Assembly: GCF_024055605.1 (NCBI RefSeq)
Contig: NZ_JAMXLX010000002.1
Span: 865,841-929,840 of the forward strand
DNA length: 64,000 nucleotides
Source: Ciceribacter sichuanensis
GTDB taxonomy: Bacteria; Pseudomonadota; Alphaproteobacteria; Rhizobiales; Rhizobiaceae
Reading direction: 5' to 3'
The notes under the pieces were generated by a model. That model was given only the letters and a program-made list of their open reading frames with translations, had not been told where the DNA came from and did no database searches. Positions 1 to 9,331 of this stretch are shown in pieces. Position 1 is the stretch's first letter. Each line of letters opens with the position of its first letter. Made by a program: the position numbers and the translations under genes.

Positions 1-990
1 GAGATCATCTTCTGCGTCGCGACCGCCAGCGACCCGGCGATTGCGGTCGTCCGCCGCTGCATGGCGTCGCATCCGCATATACCCGCCCGCCTGCTGATCG
101 GCGACGACAGGATCAGCGTCAATCCGAAACTCAATAACGTCATCAAGGGTTGGCGATCCGCCCGCTACGACTGGATCGTGCTGGCCGACAGCAACGTGCT
201 GATGCCGGAAGACTATATCCGCCAGCTCTTCTCGCGCTGGCTTCCGGGCACGGGAGCCGTGTGCTCGCCGCCCATCGGCTCCGCGCCGGAAGGCTTCGCC
301 GCCGAACTGGAATGCGCATGGCTGAACAGCTTCCAGGCCCGCTGGCAGTTGCTGGCCGATGCCATCGGCCTTGGCTTCGCCCAGGGCAAGACCATGCTGC
401 TCAACCGCCAGATCATGGCCCGCGCCGGCGGCTTCGAGCGGCTCGGCGAGGAAGTGGCGGAAGATGCGGCGACAACCGGCCTGATCCGCGGGCTGGGCCT
501 CAAGGTCCGGCTGGTGAAGCAGCCCTTCCCCCAGCCGCTCGGTCGCCGCGATCTCGCCTCGGTGTGGAAGCGGCAATTGCGCTGGGCTCGCCTGCGACGC
601 GCGTCCTTCCCGCTCTATTTCGTGCCCGAACTCATTGCCGGCGCAGCCCTGCCGCTCGCCGCATTGACAGCACTCGTAGCGACCGGAACCTGCTCGCCAT
701 TGAGCGCGCTCCTCTACCTTGCCGCATGGTATGGCGGCGAAACCCTGCTCAACAAAAGCTTCGGATGGCATACGGGCATCCTTGGCCTGCCTGCCACGGT
801 GGCGAGGGATATCGCGCTTCCGGTTCTGTGGATCGCGGCATGGTTCGGAAACGGCTTTGTCTGGCGAGGCAATGCCATGACGGTGGCGTCCGATGAGAAC
901 GCCGAAACATCATCCGCCAAGGCCCGCCTTCGTCGCGTGGTGGACAAGACCCGCGAGCGGGCAAAAACGCTGACCGCGTTCCGCAATTGA
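1..990 (+). CDS. GT21-type lipid glycosyltransferase, 3' part (5' end outside window)
   Basis: The reading frame is open from base 1, so the gene starts upstream; 329 residues are visible. It transfers a sugar, probably from a UDP-sugar, to a membrane lipid (ceramide or diacylglycerol) at the inner membrane. The GT21 (ceramide glucosyltransferase) pattern is visible in order: a DDR acidic motif followed by NPKLNN, the ADSN acidic motif, an EDAAT segment in the position of the third acidic residue, and RQLRW as the (Q/R)XXRW motif. Hydrophobic segments occupy the C-terminal third, as expected for a membrane-anchored family. Rhizobiaceae GT21 enzymes are known to make glucosyl and glucuronosyl diacylglycerol; which lipid is made here cannot be read. 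It ends in a repeat-containing spacer facing the convergent GMC gene. Confidence 0.8.
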   Translation, partial: EIIFCVATASDPAIAVVRRCMASHPHIPARLLIGDDRISVNPKLNNVIKGWRSARYDWIVLADSNVLMPEDYIRQLFSRWLPGTGAVCSPPIGSAPEGFAAELECAWLNSFQARWQLLADAIGLGFAQGKTMLLNRQIMARAGGFERLGEEVAEDAATTGLIRGLGLKVRLVKQPFPQPLGRRDLASVWKRQLRWARLRRASFPLYFVPELIAGAALPLAALTALVATGTCSPLSALLYLAAWYGGETLLNKSFGWHTGILGLPATVARDIALPVLWIAAWFGNGFVWRGNAMTVASDENAETSSAKARLRRVVDKTRERAKTLTAFRN

Positions 991-1105
991 CCCCCGCGGG
1001 ACCGGGAATCTGGTTCGGGTCCGCCTCCTGATATCATCACGAACGGAATGACTGCGAACGGAGGCAAGGCCGAAGCCCCGCCCCCGCCCGCAGGGAGGTT
1101 TCCTT

Positions 1106-1207
1106 AGAGCGTGTCGCAATCTTGCAGATTCGCTCCATACGCTTGAAGTCCGTGCTTCATCGCATGTCGCTGCCGCAAGACCGGTGCACACTTATGCGCA
1201 ACAAGCC
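1106..1207. repeat. RIME-like intergenic palindromic repeat, degenerate copy
   Basis: The gap between the glycosyltransferase and the GMC gene holds a two-part element: a left part starting AGAGCGTGTCGCAATC and a right part GCATGTCGCTGCCGCAAG...CACTTATGCGCAACA. The layout, two short hairpin-like halves with an AGAGCG arm, resembles the intergenic mosaic repeats common in Rhizobiaceae. The arms are imperfect (GCATGTCG against GCGCAACAAGC), so this is a decayed copy. It abuts the TAA stop codon of the GMC gene at 1208-1210. The repeat-family assignment is from recall, not from a search. Confidence 0.45.
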
Positions 1208-2779
1208 TTAGATCACGCCCGAGCCCATCTGCCCGGCGATATATTCCGCCTGCCGGATTGCCAGCGTGACGATGGTCAACGTCGGGTTCTCCGCGCCGCC
1301 CGTCGTGAACTGGCTGCCATCAGAGATGAACAGGTTCTTGATGTCGTGGGTCTGGCCATGCTTGTTGACCACGCCATCCCGAGCCTTCTCACTCATCCGG
1401 TTGGTGCCGAGATTGTGGGTCGAGGGATAAGGCGGGGTCGGGAAGGAACGGGTTGCCCCGACCGCTTCGTAGAGCGCCATGCCCTGCTTGTAGGCGTGAT
1501 TGCGCATGGCGTCGTCATTCGGATGGTCGGTGAACCAGACATCCGGGATCGGCATGCCGTACTTGTCCTTGAGCTCCTTGTGCAGCTTCACCGCATTCTG
1601 TTCCTGCGGCATGTCCTCGCCGACGATCCACATGCCGGCCATATTGGCATATTGGTCCATCGCCGAGGTGAACGAGCGCCCCCAGCCACCGGGATCGAGG
1701 AACGCCGCCATGAACGGAATGCCGAGCGACAGCGTCTCCAACTCGTAGCCGCCGACGAAGCCGCGCGACGGATCGTGCTTCGCTTCGTCGCGGATGATGC
1801 CGGCCATCGTCGTTCCGCGATACATGTGTACCGGCTTCTCGAACACGGCATAGACCGAGCCGGTCGTGTGGCGCATGTAGTTCTTGCCCACCTGACCGGA
1901 CGAGTTGGCAAGGCCGTCCGGAAACATCGAGGAATGCGAATTGAGCAGCAATCGCGGGCTTTCGATCGAATTGCCGGCGACCGCGACGATGCGGGCCTTC
2001 TGGCTCTGCAGCTTGCCGTCCTTGTCGGCATAAACGACCGCCGTCACCTTGCCGGACTTGTCATGCTCGATCTTCACCACATGGGAATTCGGCCTGACTT
2101 CCAGCTTGCCGGTCGCCTCGCCTTTCGGGATTTCGGTGTAAAGCGTCGACCACTTGGCGCCCCACTTGCAGCCCTGGAAACAGAATCCCGTCTGCTGACA
2201 GCCGACACGGCCGTCGCGGTCGGTGGAGTTGATCGCCATCCGTCCGGTATGGCACTCCTGATAGCCAAGCTTGTCGGCGCCTGCCTTGAAGACCTTGAAG
2301 TTGTTGCTCCCCGGCAGGCCCTCGATGCCATTGGTGCGGGTCACGCCCATCTTGTCCTCGGCCTTCGCGTAATAGGGCTCAAGGTCGGCAAGCGTGATCG
2401 GCCAGTCGAGAAGGTTCGCGCCTTTCACCTTGCCGTAATGGGTGAGCGTCTTAAACTCATGTTCCTGAAAACGCAGCGAGGCGCCCGCCCAGTGAGTTGT
2501 GGTGCCGCCGACCGCCTTGACGATCCAGGCCGGCAGATTGGGAAAATCCTTCGCCACCCGCCAGCCGCCGCCGGTGGTGCGATGGTCAAGCCAGGCGAGC
2601 TGGGCGAAACTGTCCCATTCGTCGTTGATGAAATCCTCGTGCTCGATCCGGTTTCCGGCTTCGAGAACGACGACATCGATGCCCTTCTGGGCAAGTTCGT
2701 TGCCGAGCGTTCCGCCGCCCGCACCCGAACCGATGATGACGACCACGCTGTCGTCGTTGAGATCATAAGGCGCTGCCAT
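1208..2779 (-). CDS. GMC-family membrane dehydrogenase, FAD-binding large subunit
   Basis: A 523-residue FAD oxidoreductase of the gluconate/fructose/sorbitol dehydrogenase type within the GMC family. The N-terminal dinucleotide-binding motif GSGAGGGTLGNELAQKG lies near residues 17-33. The C-terminal catalytic region shows HNLGTNRMS and GGAENPT, the usual His/Asn pair. There is no signal peptide; such subunits are commonly exported together with a Tat-signal small subunit, which is encoded just upstream (2885-3415) in the same direction. The start is supported by GGGAGG placed before ATG. The substrate cannot be read; a sugar, sugar acid or alcohol is likely. No cytochrome c subunit follows, which is unusual for the three-subunit enzymes. 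Confidence 0.85.
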   Translation of the reverse strand: MAAPYDLNDDSVVVIIGSGAGGGTLGNELAQKGIDVVVLEAGNRIEHEDFINDEWDSFAQLAWLDHRTTGGGWRVAKDFPNLPAWIVKAVGGTTTHWAGASLRFQEHEFKTLTHYGKVKGANLLDWPITLADLEPYYAKAEDKMGVTRTNGIEGLPGSNNFKVFKAGADKLGYQECHTGRMAINSTDRDGRVGCQQTGFCFQGCKWGAKWSTLYTEIPKGEATGKLEVRPNSHVVKIEHDKSGKVTAVVYADKDGKLQSQKARIVAVAGNSIESPRLLLNSHSSMFPDGLANSSGQVGKNYMRHTTGSVYAVFEKPVHMYRGTTMAGIIRDEAKHDPSRGFVGGYELETLSLGIPFMAAFLDPGGWGRSFTSAMDQYANMAGMWIVGEDMPQEQNAVKLHKELKDKYGMPIPDVWFTDHPNDDAMRNHAYKQGMALYEAVGATRSFPTPPYPSTHNLGTNRMSEKARDGVVNKHGQTHDIKNLFISDGSQFTTGGAENPTLTIVTLAIRQAEYIAGQMGSGVI

Positions 2780-2884
2780 GGTTTCCTCCCAGGAATATCA
2801 ATCGGGAATGTCCTCAATGCGCCGCCGCTCCGCTATCAGCGGGCCTCCTCGGGCGGCTTGCATCGTCGGGTTACAATCGGGGCG

Positions 2885-3415
2885 TCAGAGCCATTCGAGA
2901 TCGTCGAAGCCACGGTGGATATAGCCACCCTTCGAGAAGGATTCGCCCTCGTAGCCGAAGATCGGCCAAAGCTCCTTCTGGTTATAGAGGCTGACCACGA
3001 GGTCGCCCCGCACCGCCTGGAAGAAGGGCGTCTTCTCGATGTCGCGCAGGATAGCCACGCGCTCATCCTCCCAGCCAAGCCCGGAGTAGCCGCCGGCGCC
3101 GGCGCGCTTGTCGAGATCGGCGATGCCCTCCTCCACCAGCTTCTTGTGCGCGGGGTCCTTTGCCGCGAGATCGTCCTGTCCCTTGACGGCGATCGCATAG
3201 AACCGGTCGGCGAGTTGATCGTGCGGATAGATGTCGCGAGCGAGTTTGATCAACGTCGCCATGGTTTCGGGCTTGAGGGCCTTGGCTTCGAGCGCCCAGG
3301 CCGCCTGCGGACAGATCACCGCCGAACCGCTGATGACGAACAGCGCACCCACGCTCCCGGTTTTCAGCAGGTCACGGCGCGAAAGCCCATTGGTCTTTTC
3401 GTAAAGCGTTACCAC
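2885..3415 (-). CDS. Gluconate 2-dehydrogenase subunit 3-like protein (Tat-exported small subunit)
   Basis: A 176-residue partner of the downstream GMC dehydrogenase. Residues 13-19 (SRRDLLK) form a twin-arginine motif followed by a hydrophobic stretch ending near PQAAWA, so the folded complex is probably exported by Tat. The rest fits the small subunit family of membrane-bound gluconate/fructose dehydrogenases. The start is GTG at 3415, preceded by GGGAGGAG with six bases of spacing; no better ATG exists. A gap of about 105 bases separates it from the GMC gene, and they are presumably co-transcribed. Confidence 0.8.
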   Translation of the reverse strand: MVTLYEKTNGLSRRDLLKTGSVGALFVISGSAVICPQAAWALEAKALKPETMATLIKLARDIYPHDQLADRFYAIAVKGQDDLAAKDPAHKKLVEEGIADLDKRAGAGGYSGLGWEDERVAILRDIEKTPFFQAVRGDLVVSLYNQKELWPIFGYEGESFSKGGYIHRGFDDLEWL

Positions 3416-3546
3416 GTCAGTCTCCTCCCAAGGTCTTGTGGCAATCGACGGACCCTCATCCTCCGGTCCGTCAGGAGCGGCGCGCGAACGCGCCGCCCGA
3501 TGTCAACGCGCTGCCGGAAGGTCCTCCAACCCTCCGGCGGCACGGA

Positions 3547-3942
3547 TCACTTGAAACGTCCGTAACGCTGCAGAACCTCGATCTTGTAGCCGTCCGGATC
3601 GGTGATGAAGAAGAAGCGGGCGAAGAGCGCGCCATCGCGGTTGAACTCGACGATCTTGTTCGGGTTGAGCCCGAGATCCGTGAGCCGCTTGTGCTCGGCA
3701 TCGAGATCGATGACGCTCACGGCAAGATGGCCGTAGCCATTGCCGAGATCATAGGCTTCCTCGCGGCCCTTGTTGACGGTGAGTTCGAGCTCGAACTCCG
3801 TTTCCGCATTGCTCAGATAAACCAGCGTGAAGGTGTCGAAATCCAGTCTTTCGGCAATCTGCAGGCCGAAAGCCTGTTCGTAGAACGCGACGGACCGAGC
3901 TTCTTCCAGCACCCGGATCATCGAATGGATCATCTTCGCCAA
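3547..3942 (-). CDS. Glyoxalase I-like VOC-fold protein
   Basis: A 131-residue vicinal-oxygen-chelate protein resembling lactoylglutathione lyase, which detoxifies methylglyoxal as its glutathione hemithioacetal. Putative metal ligands are in the expected places: His6 (MIHSMIRV), Glu in FELELT, His in YGHLAVSV and Glu in YKIEVLQ. The start chosen is TTG at 3942 (protein begins MAKMIHS) because TAGGAG lies six bases upstream. An earlier TTG at 3948 is too close to that site and the ATG at 3933 too far. Glyoxalase I is likely, but another VOC activity cannot be excluded. Confidence 0.75.
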   Translation of the reverse strand: MAKMIHSMIRVLEEARSVAFYEQAFGLQIAERLDFDTFTLVYLSNAETEFELELTVNKGREEAYDLGNGYGHLAVSVIDLDAEHKRLTDLGLNPNKIVEFNRDGALFARFFFITDPDGYKIEVLQRYGRFK

Positions 3943-4155
3943 GGGCAACTCCTAGTTCATGCAAATCATCAATGCTGAAGAGTGTCCTATGCCGGCGGCA
4001 AATCGGGTAGCAGCCCACTACCGCACCCATGATTTCGAGTGGTTTTTTTCGTATTCTTTGCGTTTGAGGCAAAGCATTACGGCGATCTGTGAAATTGACC
4101 GGGATCGCGCCCGGTCTCATAATGACCCAAAACAAGAGACGCGGAGGAGCATGCC

Positions 4156-4464
4156 ATGTGTGAAGTCTTTGCCGGACAGGATCCGGCCCGCTACCGCGCA
4201 GTCAACCGCTCGGTGAGGATCGGCGGCCACTCGACCAGCATCCAGATCGAGGCTGCCTTCTGGGACCTGATCGACGAGATCGCCGCGGGACAGTCGATGT
4301 CGACCTCGCGTTTTCTCTCGACACTCTATGACGAAGCCTTGGAGCGGAACGGCACGGTCTCCAATTTCGCCTCGCTGCTGCGGACAAGCTGTCTGATCCA
4401 CCTGATGGGCAAGGCCCAGCATCCGGACGCGCCCCAAACCTTCCACATCATCGCCGCGGAATAG
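4156..4464 (+). CDS. Ribbon-helix-helix domain protein
   Basis: A 102-residue protein. The central part (NRSVRIGGHSTSIQIEAAFW then a helix-turn-helix-like MSTSRFLSTLYDEALE) matches the RHH_4 type of ribbon-helix-helix domain found in small alphaproteobacterial proteins, so DNA binding as a dimer is plausible. GGAGG stands seven bases before the ATG. It is alone between the divergent glyoxalase gene and a terminator shared with dctA; no toxin partner is next to it, so an antitoxin role is unlikely. Target and role unknown. Confidence 0.7.
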   Translation: MCEVFAGQDPARYRAVNRSVRIGGHSTSIQIEAAFWDLIDEIAAGQSMSTSRFLSTLYDEALERNGTVSNFASLLRTSCLIHLMGKAQHPDAPQTFHIIAAE

Positions 4465-4472
4465 GCAATAAA

Positions 4473-4505
4473 AAACGCGGCCCGCTTCGAAGTCGGGCCG
4501 CGTTT
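4473..4505. terminator. Bidirectional terminator between RHH gene and dctA
   Basis: Inverted repeat AAACGCGGCCCG / CGGGCCGCGTTT with a short loop, flanked by A-rich sequence on the left and T residues on the right. It can end both the RHH gene (+) and dctA (-), which converge here. Confidence 0.8.
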
Positions 4506-4546
4506 CATATCCGGTCGCCGTCTTGGGTCGGCACCGAACGAACGGT

Positions 4547-5878
4547 TCATTCCGCCGCCTGCAACTCTGGACGCTTGGCTTCATCCTCATAGACGACGCC
4601 GCCGAGGGCAGCATGGAAGAGCTGCTCGTCCAGCTCACCTTCCCAACGGGCGACGACAACGGTCGCGACCGCATTGCCGATGAAGTTGGTGAGAGCGCGG
4701 CATTCCGACATGAAGCGGTCGATGCCGAGGATCAGCGCCATGCCGGCAACCGGAACGGACGGGACGACCGAGAGCGTTGCGGCAAGCGTGATGAAGCCTG
4801 CGCCGGTGATGCCGGCGGCACCCTTCGAGCTCAGCATGGCGACGGCGAGCAGCAGGATCTGGTCGCCGAGCGACAGATGGATGTCGGTTGCCTGGGCGAT
4901 GAACAGCGCGGCAAGCGTCATGTAGATATTGGTGCCGTCGAGGTTGAAGGAATAGCCGGTCGGGATGACCAGGCCAACGACCGAACGCTTGCAGCCGGCC
5001 TTCTCCATCTTGTTCATCAGGCCCGGCAGCGCGGCTTCGGACGAAGACGTGCCGAGAACCAGAAGCAGCTCTTCCTTGATGTAGCGGATGAGCGAGAGGA
5101 TCGAGAAGCCGTTGTAACGGGCGACCGCACCGAGAACCACGACCACGAACAGGATCGAGGTGAGGTAGAAGGTGCCGATCAGCATGGCGAGGTTGGCGAC
5201 CGATGCGATACCGTACTTGCCGATGGTGAAGGCCATCGCGCCGAAGGCGCCGATCGGGGCAGCCTTCATCAGAATGGCGACCAGCTTGAAGATCGGATTG
5301 ATGACGGCATGCAGGAAGTCGGTGACCGGCTGGCCGCGTTCGCCGACCAGCGCCAGCGAAATACCGAAGAGCACCGAGAAGAACAACACCTGCAGAATGT
5401 CGCCATCAGCAAACGCGCCGACGATGGTCGTCGGGATGATGTTCATCAGGAAGCCGACGATGGTCGAGTCATGCGCCTTTTCGGCATAGGAAGCGACCGC
5501 CTTGGCGTCGAGCGAGGCCGGATCGATATGCATGCCCGAGCCCGGCTGGATGACGTTGGCGACGATCAGGCCGACGACCAGCGCCAGCGTCGAGAAGGTG
5601 ATGAAGTAGAGCATCGCCTTGCCGGCGACGCGGCCGACCTTCTTCATGTCGGTCATGCCGGCGATGCCGGTAGAGACCGTCAGGAAGATGACCGGCGCGA
5701 TGATCATCTTGACGAGCTTGATGAAGGCGTCACCGAGCGGCTTCAACTGCGTGCCGATATCCGGGTAGAAATGGCCGAGCAGGATGCCGGCTATGATAGC
5801 CGCCAGAACCTGGACATAGAGATGCTTATACAAAGGCTGCTTGGCCCCGGAAATCGGAGCCGCGGATGGGATATTCAT
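4547..5878 (-). CDS. dctA: C4-dicarboxylate transporter DctA
   Basis: Inner-membrane symporter for succinate, fumarate and malate (DAACS family), 443 residues. Family landmarks are clear: the serine-rich [13 protein letters not shown] hairpin, [16 protein letters not shown], the [13 protein letters not shown] stretch and the [12 protein letters not shown] substrate-binding helix. The start is the ATG at 5878, preceded by GGAGGA with four bases of spacing; a longer frame beginning at 5929 lacks a site and adds an unlikely N-terminus. Divergent from dctB; its promoter is a sigma-54 element at 5975-5990, so expression should depend on DctB/DctD sensing dicarboxylates. Confidence 0.97.
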   Translation of the reverse strand: MNIPSAAPISGAKQPLYKHLYVQVLAAIIAGILLGHFYPDIGTQLKPLGDAFIKLVKMIIAPVIFLTVSTGIAGMTDMKKVGRVAGKAMLYFITFSTLALVVGLIVANVIQPGSGMHIDPASLDAKAVASYAEKAHDSTIVGFLMNIIPTTIVGAFADGDILQVLFFSVLFGISLALVGERGQPVTDFLHAVINPIFKLVAILMKAAPIGAFGAMAFTIGKYGIASVANLAMLIGTFYLTSILFVVVVLGAVARYNGFSILSLIRYIKEELLLVLGTSSSEAALPGLMNKMEKAGCKRSVVGLVIPTGYSFNLDGTNIYMTLAALFIAQATDIHLSLGDQILLLAVAMLSSKGAAGITGAGFITLAATLSVVPSVPVAGMALILGIDRFMSECRALTNFIGNAVATVVVARWEGELDEQLFHAALGGVVYEDEAKRPELQAAE

Positions 5879-5974
5879 GATGTCCTCCGTTTCGTACCCT
5901 GTCGGAACAAGTTCCGGCCTCCCGGGCACAGCGATTTGAACGTTAGCAACGGTTCAGCGTTGTGTTTACGAAAT

Positions 5975-5990
5975 TGCAAGACCCGTGCCA
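5975..5990 (-). promoter_or_regulatory. dctA: Sigma-54 (-24/-12) promoter of dctA
   Basis: On the minus strand the sequence reads TGGCACGGGTCTTGCA, an exact match to TGGCACG-N4-TTGC. Initiation would fall about 12 bases past the TTGC, giving a leader of roughly 85 bases before the dctA ATG. This is the classical RpoN/DctD-dependent arrangement. Confidence 0.93.
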
Positions 5991-6066
5991 GAATTGTGAA
6001 ACGTCATTCAAACCATTGATTCAAATAGACTTATGAAGTCACGAAATCGTCGTGAAATTCAACAAA

Positions 6067-6082
6067 GTGCGATTTTCCGCAC
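6067..6082. promoter_or_regulatory. DctD-type activator site, promoter-proximal palindrome
   Basis: GTGCG-ATTTTC-CGCAC is a perfect 5+5 inverted repeat with six-base spacer, extendable by one A/T pair to AGTGCG...CGCACT. It lies about 85 bases upstream of the dctA sigma-54 promoter. Its partner at 6100-6115 has the same arms and is centred 33 bases away, about three helical turns, as expected for cooperative DctD dimers on one DNA face. Confidence 0.8.
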
Positions 6083-6099
6083 TGCCATCTTGGCTTTCC

Positions 6100-6115
6100 G
6101 TGCGATTTGACGCAC
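6100..6115. promoter_or_regulatory. DctD-type activator site, distal palindrome
   Basis: GTGCG-ATTTGA-CGCAC, a perfect inverted repeat with the same arms as the site at 6067-6082. It ends only nine bases before the dctB ATG, so DctD bound here could also affect dctB expression. Confidence 0.8.
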
Positions 6116-6124
6116 AGTGAAAAG

Positions 6125-7954
6125 ATGTTTTCTAGACTGAAAATGAAGGATCGTACCGTCTGGGCCGTCTTCGCCCTCGTTGCGGCTCTCATCCTTGCGG
6201 CCGGCTCCTATTATGCGGGCCGTGTGGGCCGCGAGGCTGCGCTTGTCGCGCTGGCGGACGATGCCGGCAATGACGTGGCTCTGAAGAGCGCGCTGCTGCA
6301 GGCCGTGCTGGAACGCCCGCGCTCGCTGCCCCTTGTACTGGCCGACGACGCGGAACTGCGCAGCGCCCTGTTCACGGGAAGCGAGGGTGAAATCGCCCAT
6401 CTCAACCGCAAGCTGGAAAAGCTGGTCGAGGATAGCCAGGCCGCCGTCATCTACGTCATCCCGCCGAACGGCATAGCTATCGCGGCCAGCAACTGGCAGC
6501 AGACCGACAGCTTCATCGGCAACGACTACAGTTTCCGGGAATATTTCCAGCAGGCGATGGCGACGGGACGCGGAGAGCACTATGCGCTCGGCACGGTGAG
6601 CAAGCGACCGGGCCTTTATCTTTCCCGCCGCGTAGAAGGCAGCAACGGCAAGGCACTCGGCGTCGTCGTCGTCAAGGTGGAGTTCGACGGACTGGAAAAG
6701 GACTGGGGCCTCTCCGGCAAACCGACCTTCGTGACCGACCGCAACGGCATCGTGCTGATTACCAGCAGACCGGAATGGCGCTTTTCAGCGATTACGGCCA
6801 TTCCTCCCGAAAAGCGCGCTGCCATCCGCGAAAGCCTGCAATTCGGCGAGGCCTCGCTCAGAATGCTGCCGATCGCGCCGCCGCTTCAGGCCGGCGGCCG
6901 ACCGCTGGTGAATGTCAACGAACCCGCAATGCAGAAGACAGGGCGTTTCCTGGCTCTCGCCTCGCCCGTCCCCGGCACGCCTTGGAGCCTGCACCTGCTG
7001 GTGCCTGCCGATATTGCGCTGACCGCGGGCATTCTGCAGGGACGCCTTCAGGCGCTTGCGGGACTGCTGCCGCTGGTCGGCCTTGGCGCCCTCCTGCTCT
7101 TCCGCTGGCAGCGCACCCGCCAGCGAGAGGCGGCCGAAAGGGCAGCAAGAGACGAACTGGAACGCAAGGTGAAGGAACGCACCGGCGAACTCAGCCTCGC
7201 CCGCGACCGGCTGGAAACCGAGATCGAGGAACACCACGCCACCGAGACCCGGCTGCAGAAGGTGCAGCAGGAACTGGTGCAGGCAAACCGCCTCGCCATT
7301 CTCGGTCAGGTCGCAGCCGGCGTCGCCCACGAGATCAACCAGCCCGTGGCCACTATCCGCGCCTATGCCGACAATGCCGGCACCTTCCTTTCGCGCGGCC
7401 AGAGCGAACCGGCCGCTGAAAACCTTGCATTCATCGCCAAGCTTACCGAGCGGATCGGCACGATTACCGACGAACTCAAGACCTTTGCCCGCAAGGGCCG
7501 CGCGGCGGCAGAACCCGTTGGGCTCAAGACCGTCGTCGACGGTGCTCTTCTGCTCCTCAGAAGCCGCTTCTCCGGCCGACTGGACATGCTGCACGTCGCC
7601 GACATTCCGACGGATATCCGTGTGCTCGGCAGCCGCGTGCGGCTGGAACAGGTGCTCATCAACCTCTTCCAGAATGCCCTCGAAGCCATTGCCGGCAATG
7701 CCGACGGACACATTGTCGTGCGTCTCGGCGAAAGCGACGAGGGAGAAGCGACAATCGTCGTCTCCGACAACGGCCCCGGCATTCCGCCCGAAATACTGAA
7801 GGGCCTTTTCACGCCGTTCAACACCTCCAAGGAAGGCGGCCTCGGCCTCGGGCTGGTGATTTCCAAGGACATCGTCGGAGATTATGGCGGACGCATTGCC
7901 GTGGACAGCGGCCCGAACGGAACGACTTTCACCGTGACCCTGAAACGAGCCTGA
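6125..7954 (+). CDS. dctB: C4-dicarboxylate sensor histidine kinase DctB
   Basis: A 609-residue membrane sensor kinase. An N-terminal transmembrane helix (about residues 10-30), a periplasmic PDC-type sensor region, a second helix near [15 protein letters not shown] and a coiled linker lead to the kinase core: phospho-acceptor His402 in [17 protein letters not shown] box [19 protein letters not shown], and GLGLGLVIS. It senses periplasmic dicarboxylates and phosphorylates DctD. The start at 6125 follows a weak GTGAAAAG; the in-frame TTG at 6107 lies inside the activator palindrome and is rejected. dctD follows after four bases. Confidence 0.95.
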   Translation: MFSRLKMKDRTVWAVFALVAALILAAGSYYAGRVGREAALVALADDAGNDVALKSALLQAVLERPRSLPLVLADDAELRSALFTGSEGEIAHLNRKLEKLVEDSQAAVIYVIPPNGIAIAASNWQQTDSFIGNDYSFREYFQQAMATGRGEHYALGTVSKRPGLYLSRRVEGSNGKALGVVVVKVEFDGLEKDWGLSGKPTFVTDRNGIVLITSRPEWRFSAITAIPPEKRAAIRESLQFGEASLRMLPIAPPLQAGGRPLVNVNEPAMQKTGRFLALASPVPGTPWSLHLLVPADIALTAGILQGRLQALAGLLPLVGLGALLLFRWQRTRQREAAERAARDELERKVKERTGELSLARDRLETEIEEHHATETRLQKVQQELVQANRLAILGQVAAGVAHEINQPVATIRAYADNAGTFLSRGQSEPAAENLAFIAKLTERIGTITDELKTFARKGRAAAEPVGLKTVVDGALLLLRSRFSGRLDMLHVADIPTDIRVLGSRVRLEQVLINLFQNALEAIAGNADGHIVVRLGESDEGEATIVVSDNGPGIPPEILKGLFTPFNTSKEGGLGLGLVISKDIVGDYGGRIAVDSGPNGTTFTVTLKRA

Positions 7955-7958
7955 GCCC

Positions 7959-9308
7959 ATGCGGGACAAGACCGACATCATCCTGATCGACGACGACACC
8001 GACCTGCGCCGCGCCACCCGGCAGACACTGGAACTGGCCGGCTTCGCGGTGGAGGATCATGCCAACGCCCAATCGGCTCTCGGCGCGCTTTCAGCCGCAA
8101 CCCCGGCCATCGTCGTCACCGATATCCGCATGCCCGGAATGGACGGGCTGGAGCTTTTCGCCCGCATCAAGACCATCGATCCGGACCTGCCCGTCATCCT
8201 GATCACCGGCCATGGCGACATCACCATGGCCGTGCAGGCGATGCATGACGGTGCCTACGACTTTATAGCCAAGCCGTTTCCGGCGGACCGGCTGGCGCAG
8301 ACCGTGCGCCGCGCCGTGGAAAAACGCCGTCTGGTGATGGAGAACCGCGCCCTGCGGCAGGCGGCGGAGGAAAGCCGCGACGACCTGCCGCTCATCGGCC
8401 AGACGCCGGCCATGGAACACCTGCGCCAGACACTCCGCCAGATCGCCGACACCGATGTCGACGTGCTGATCGCCGGCGAGACCGGAAGCGGCAAGGAAGT
8501 CGTGGCCACCCTGCTGCATCGCTGGAGCCGCAGGCGAAGCGGCAATTTCGTCGCGCTGAATTGTGGCGCGCTGCCGGAAACGGTGATCGAAAGCGAGCTG
8601 TTCGGCCACGAGGCCGGCGCCTTTACCGGAGCCCAGAAGAAGCGCGTCGGCCGGATCGAACATGCAAGCGGCGGTACGCTTTTCCTCGACGAGATCGAGA
8701 GCATGCCGGTCGCGACGCAGGTGAAGATGCTGCGCGTTCTGGAAATGCGCGAGGTGAGCCCGCTCGGCACCAACGAGGTCCGCCCGGTCGATCTCAGAGT
8801 CGTTGCAGCGGCAAAGATCGACCTCGGCAATCCGGCCGAGCGCGGCGATTTTCGCGAGGACCTCTACTATCGGCTCAACGTCGTGACCGTTTCCATTCCG
8901 CCGCTGCGCGAGCGGCGTGCCGACATACCGCTGTTGTTTTCCCACTTTCTCGCCCGGGCCGCCGAGCGCTTCAGGCGAGAGGTACCGCCCTTGACCTCTG
9001 CCGTGCACCAGCATCTTGCAAGCCATTCATGGCCGGGTAATGTGCGCGAACTTGCCCATTATGCGGAGCGGGTGGCGCTCGGCCTTGCCGAACCGGCCAC
9101 ACCCGCCGCGGCCACGGACTCCATACCGTCGGATGGTCATGCAAGCCTGCCCGAACGGATGGAACAGCACGAAGCCGAACTGATCCGCGCGGCGCTGATC
9201 GAGAACGAAGGCGACGTGCGCCGCACGATCGAGGCGCTGCAGATCCCCCGCAAGACCTTCTACGACAAGCTCCAGCGGCACGGCATCAACCGCGCCGACT
9301 ACGAATAA
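7959..9308 (+). CDS. dctD: C4-dicarboxylate response regulator DctD (sigma-54 activator)
   Basis: A 449-residue NtrC-type activator. The receiver domain has the acidic pocket DDD at 11-13, phospho-acceptor Asp55 (VVTDIRMPG) and the conserved Lys in FIAKPF. The AAA+ domain follows with Walker A GETGSGKE and the sigma-54 contact loop [17 protein letters not shown] Fis-type helix-turn-helix closes the protein ([19 protein letters not shown]). Phosphorylated DctD should bind the palindromes at 6067-6115 and open the dctA promoter. It is coupled to dctB with a four-base gap. Confidence 0.96.
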   Translation: MRDKTDIILIDDDTDLRRATRQTLELAGFAVEDHANAQSALGALSAATPAIVVTDIRMPGMDGLELFARIKTIDPDLPVILITGHGDITMAVQAMHDGAYDFIAKPFPADRLAQTVRRAVEKRRLVMENRALRQAAEESRDDLPLIGQTPAMEHLRQTLRQIADTDVDVLIAGETGSGKEVVATLLHRWSRRRSGNFVALNCGALPETVIESELFGHEAGAFTGAQKKRVGRIEHASGGTLFLDEIESMPVATQVKMLRVLEMREVSPLGTNEVRPVDLRVVAAAKIDLGNPAERGDFREDLYYRLNVVTVSIPPLRERRADIPLLFSHFLARAAERFRREVPPLTSAVHQHLASHSWPGNVRELAHYAERVALGLAEPATPAAATDSIPSDGHASLPERMEQHEAELIRAALIENEGDVRRTIEALQIPRKTFYDKLQRHGINRADYE

Positions 9309-9331
9309 GCCCGAAGAAAACCGGAAAGCCG

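Noticed and set aside
1184..3565. Plus-strand open frame of 793 codons
   Set aside because: Antisense to the GMC gene and its small subunit; both real genes have motifs and ribosome-binding sites.
4156..4464. RHH protein as an antitoxin
   Set aside because: No toxin gene adjoins it; the neighbours are a glyoxalase-like gene and dctA.
4523..6019. Plus-strand open frame of 498 codons
   Set aside because: Antisense to dctA; charged low-complexity translation without a fold.
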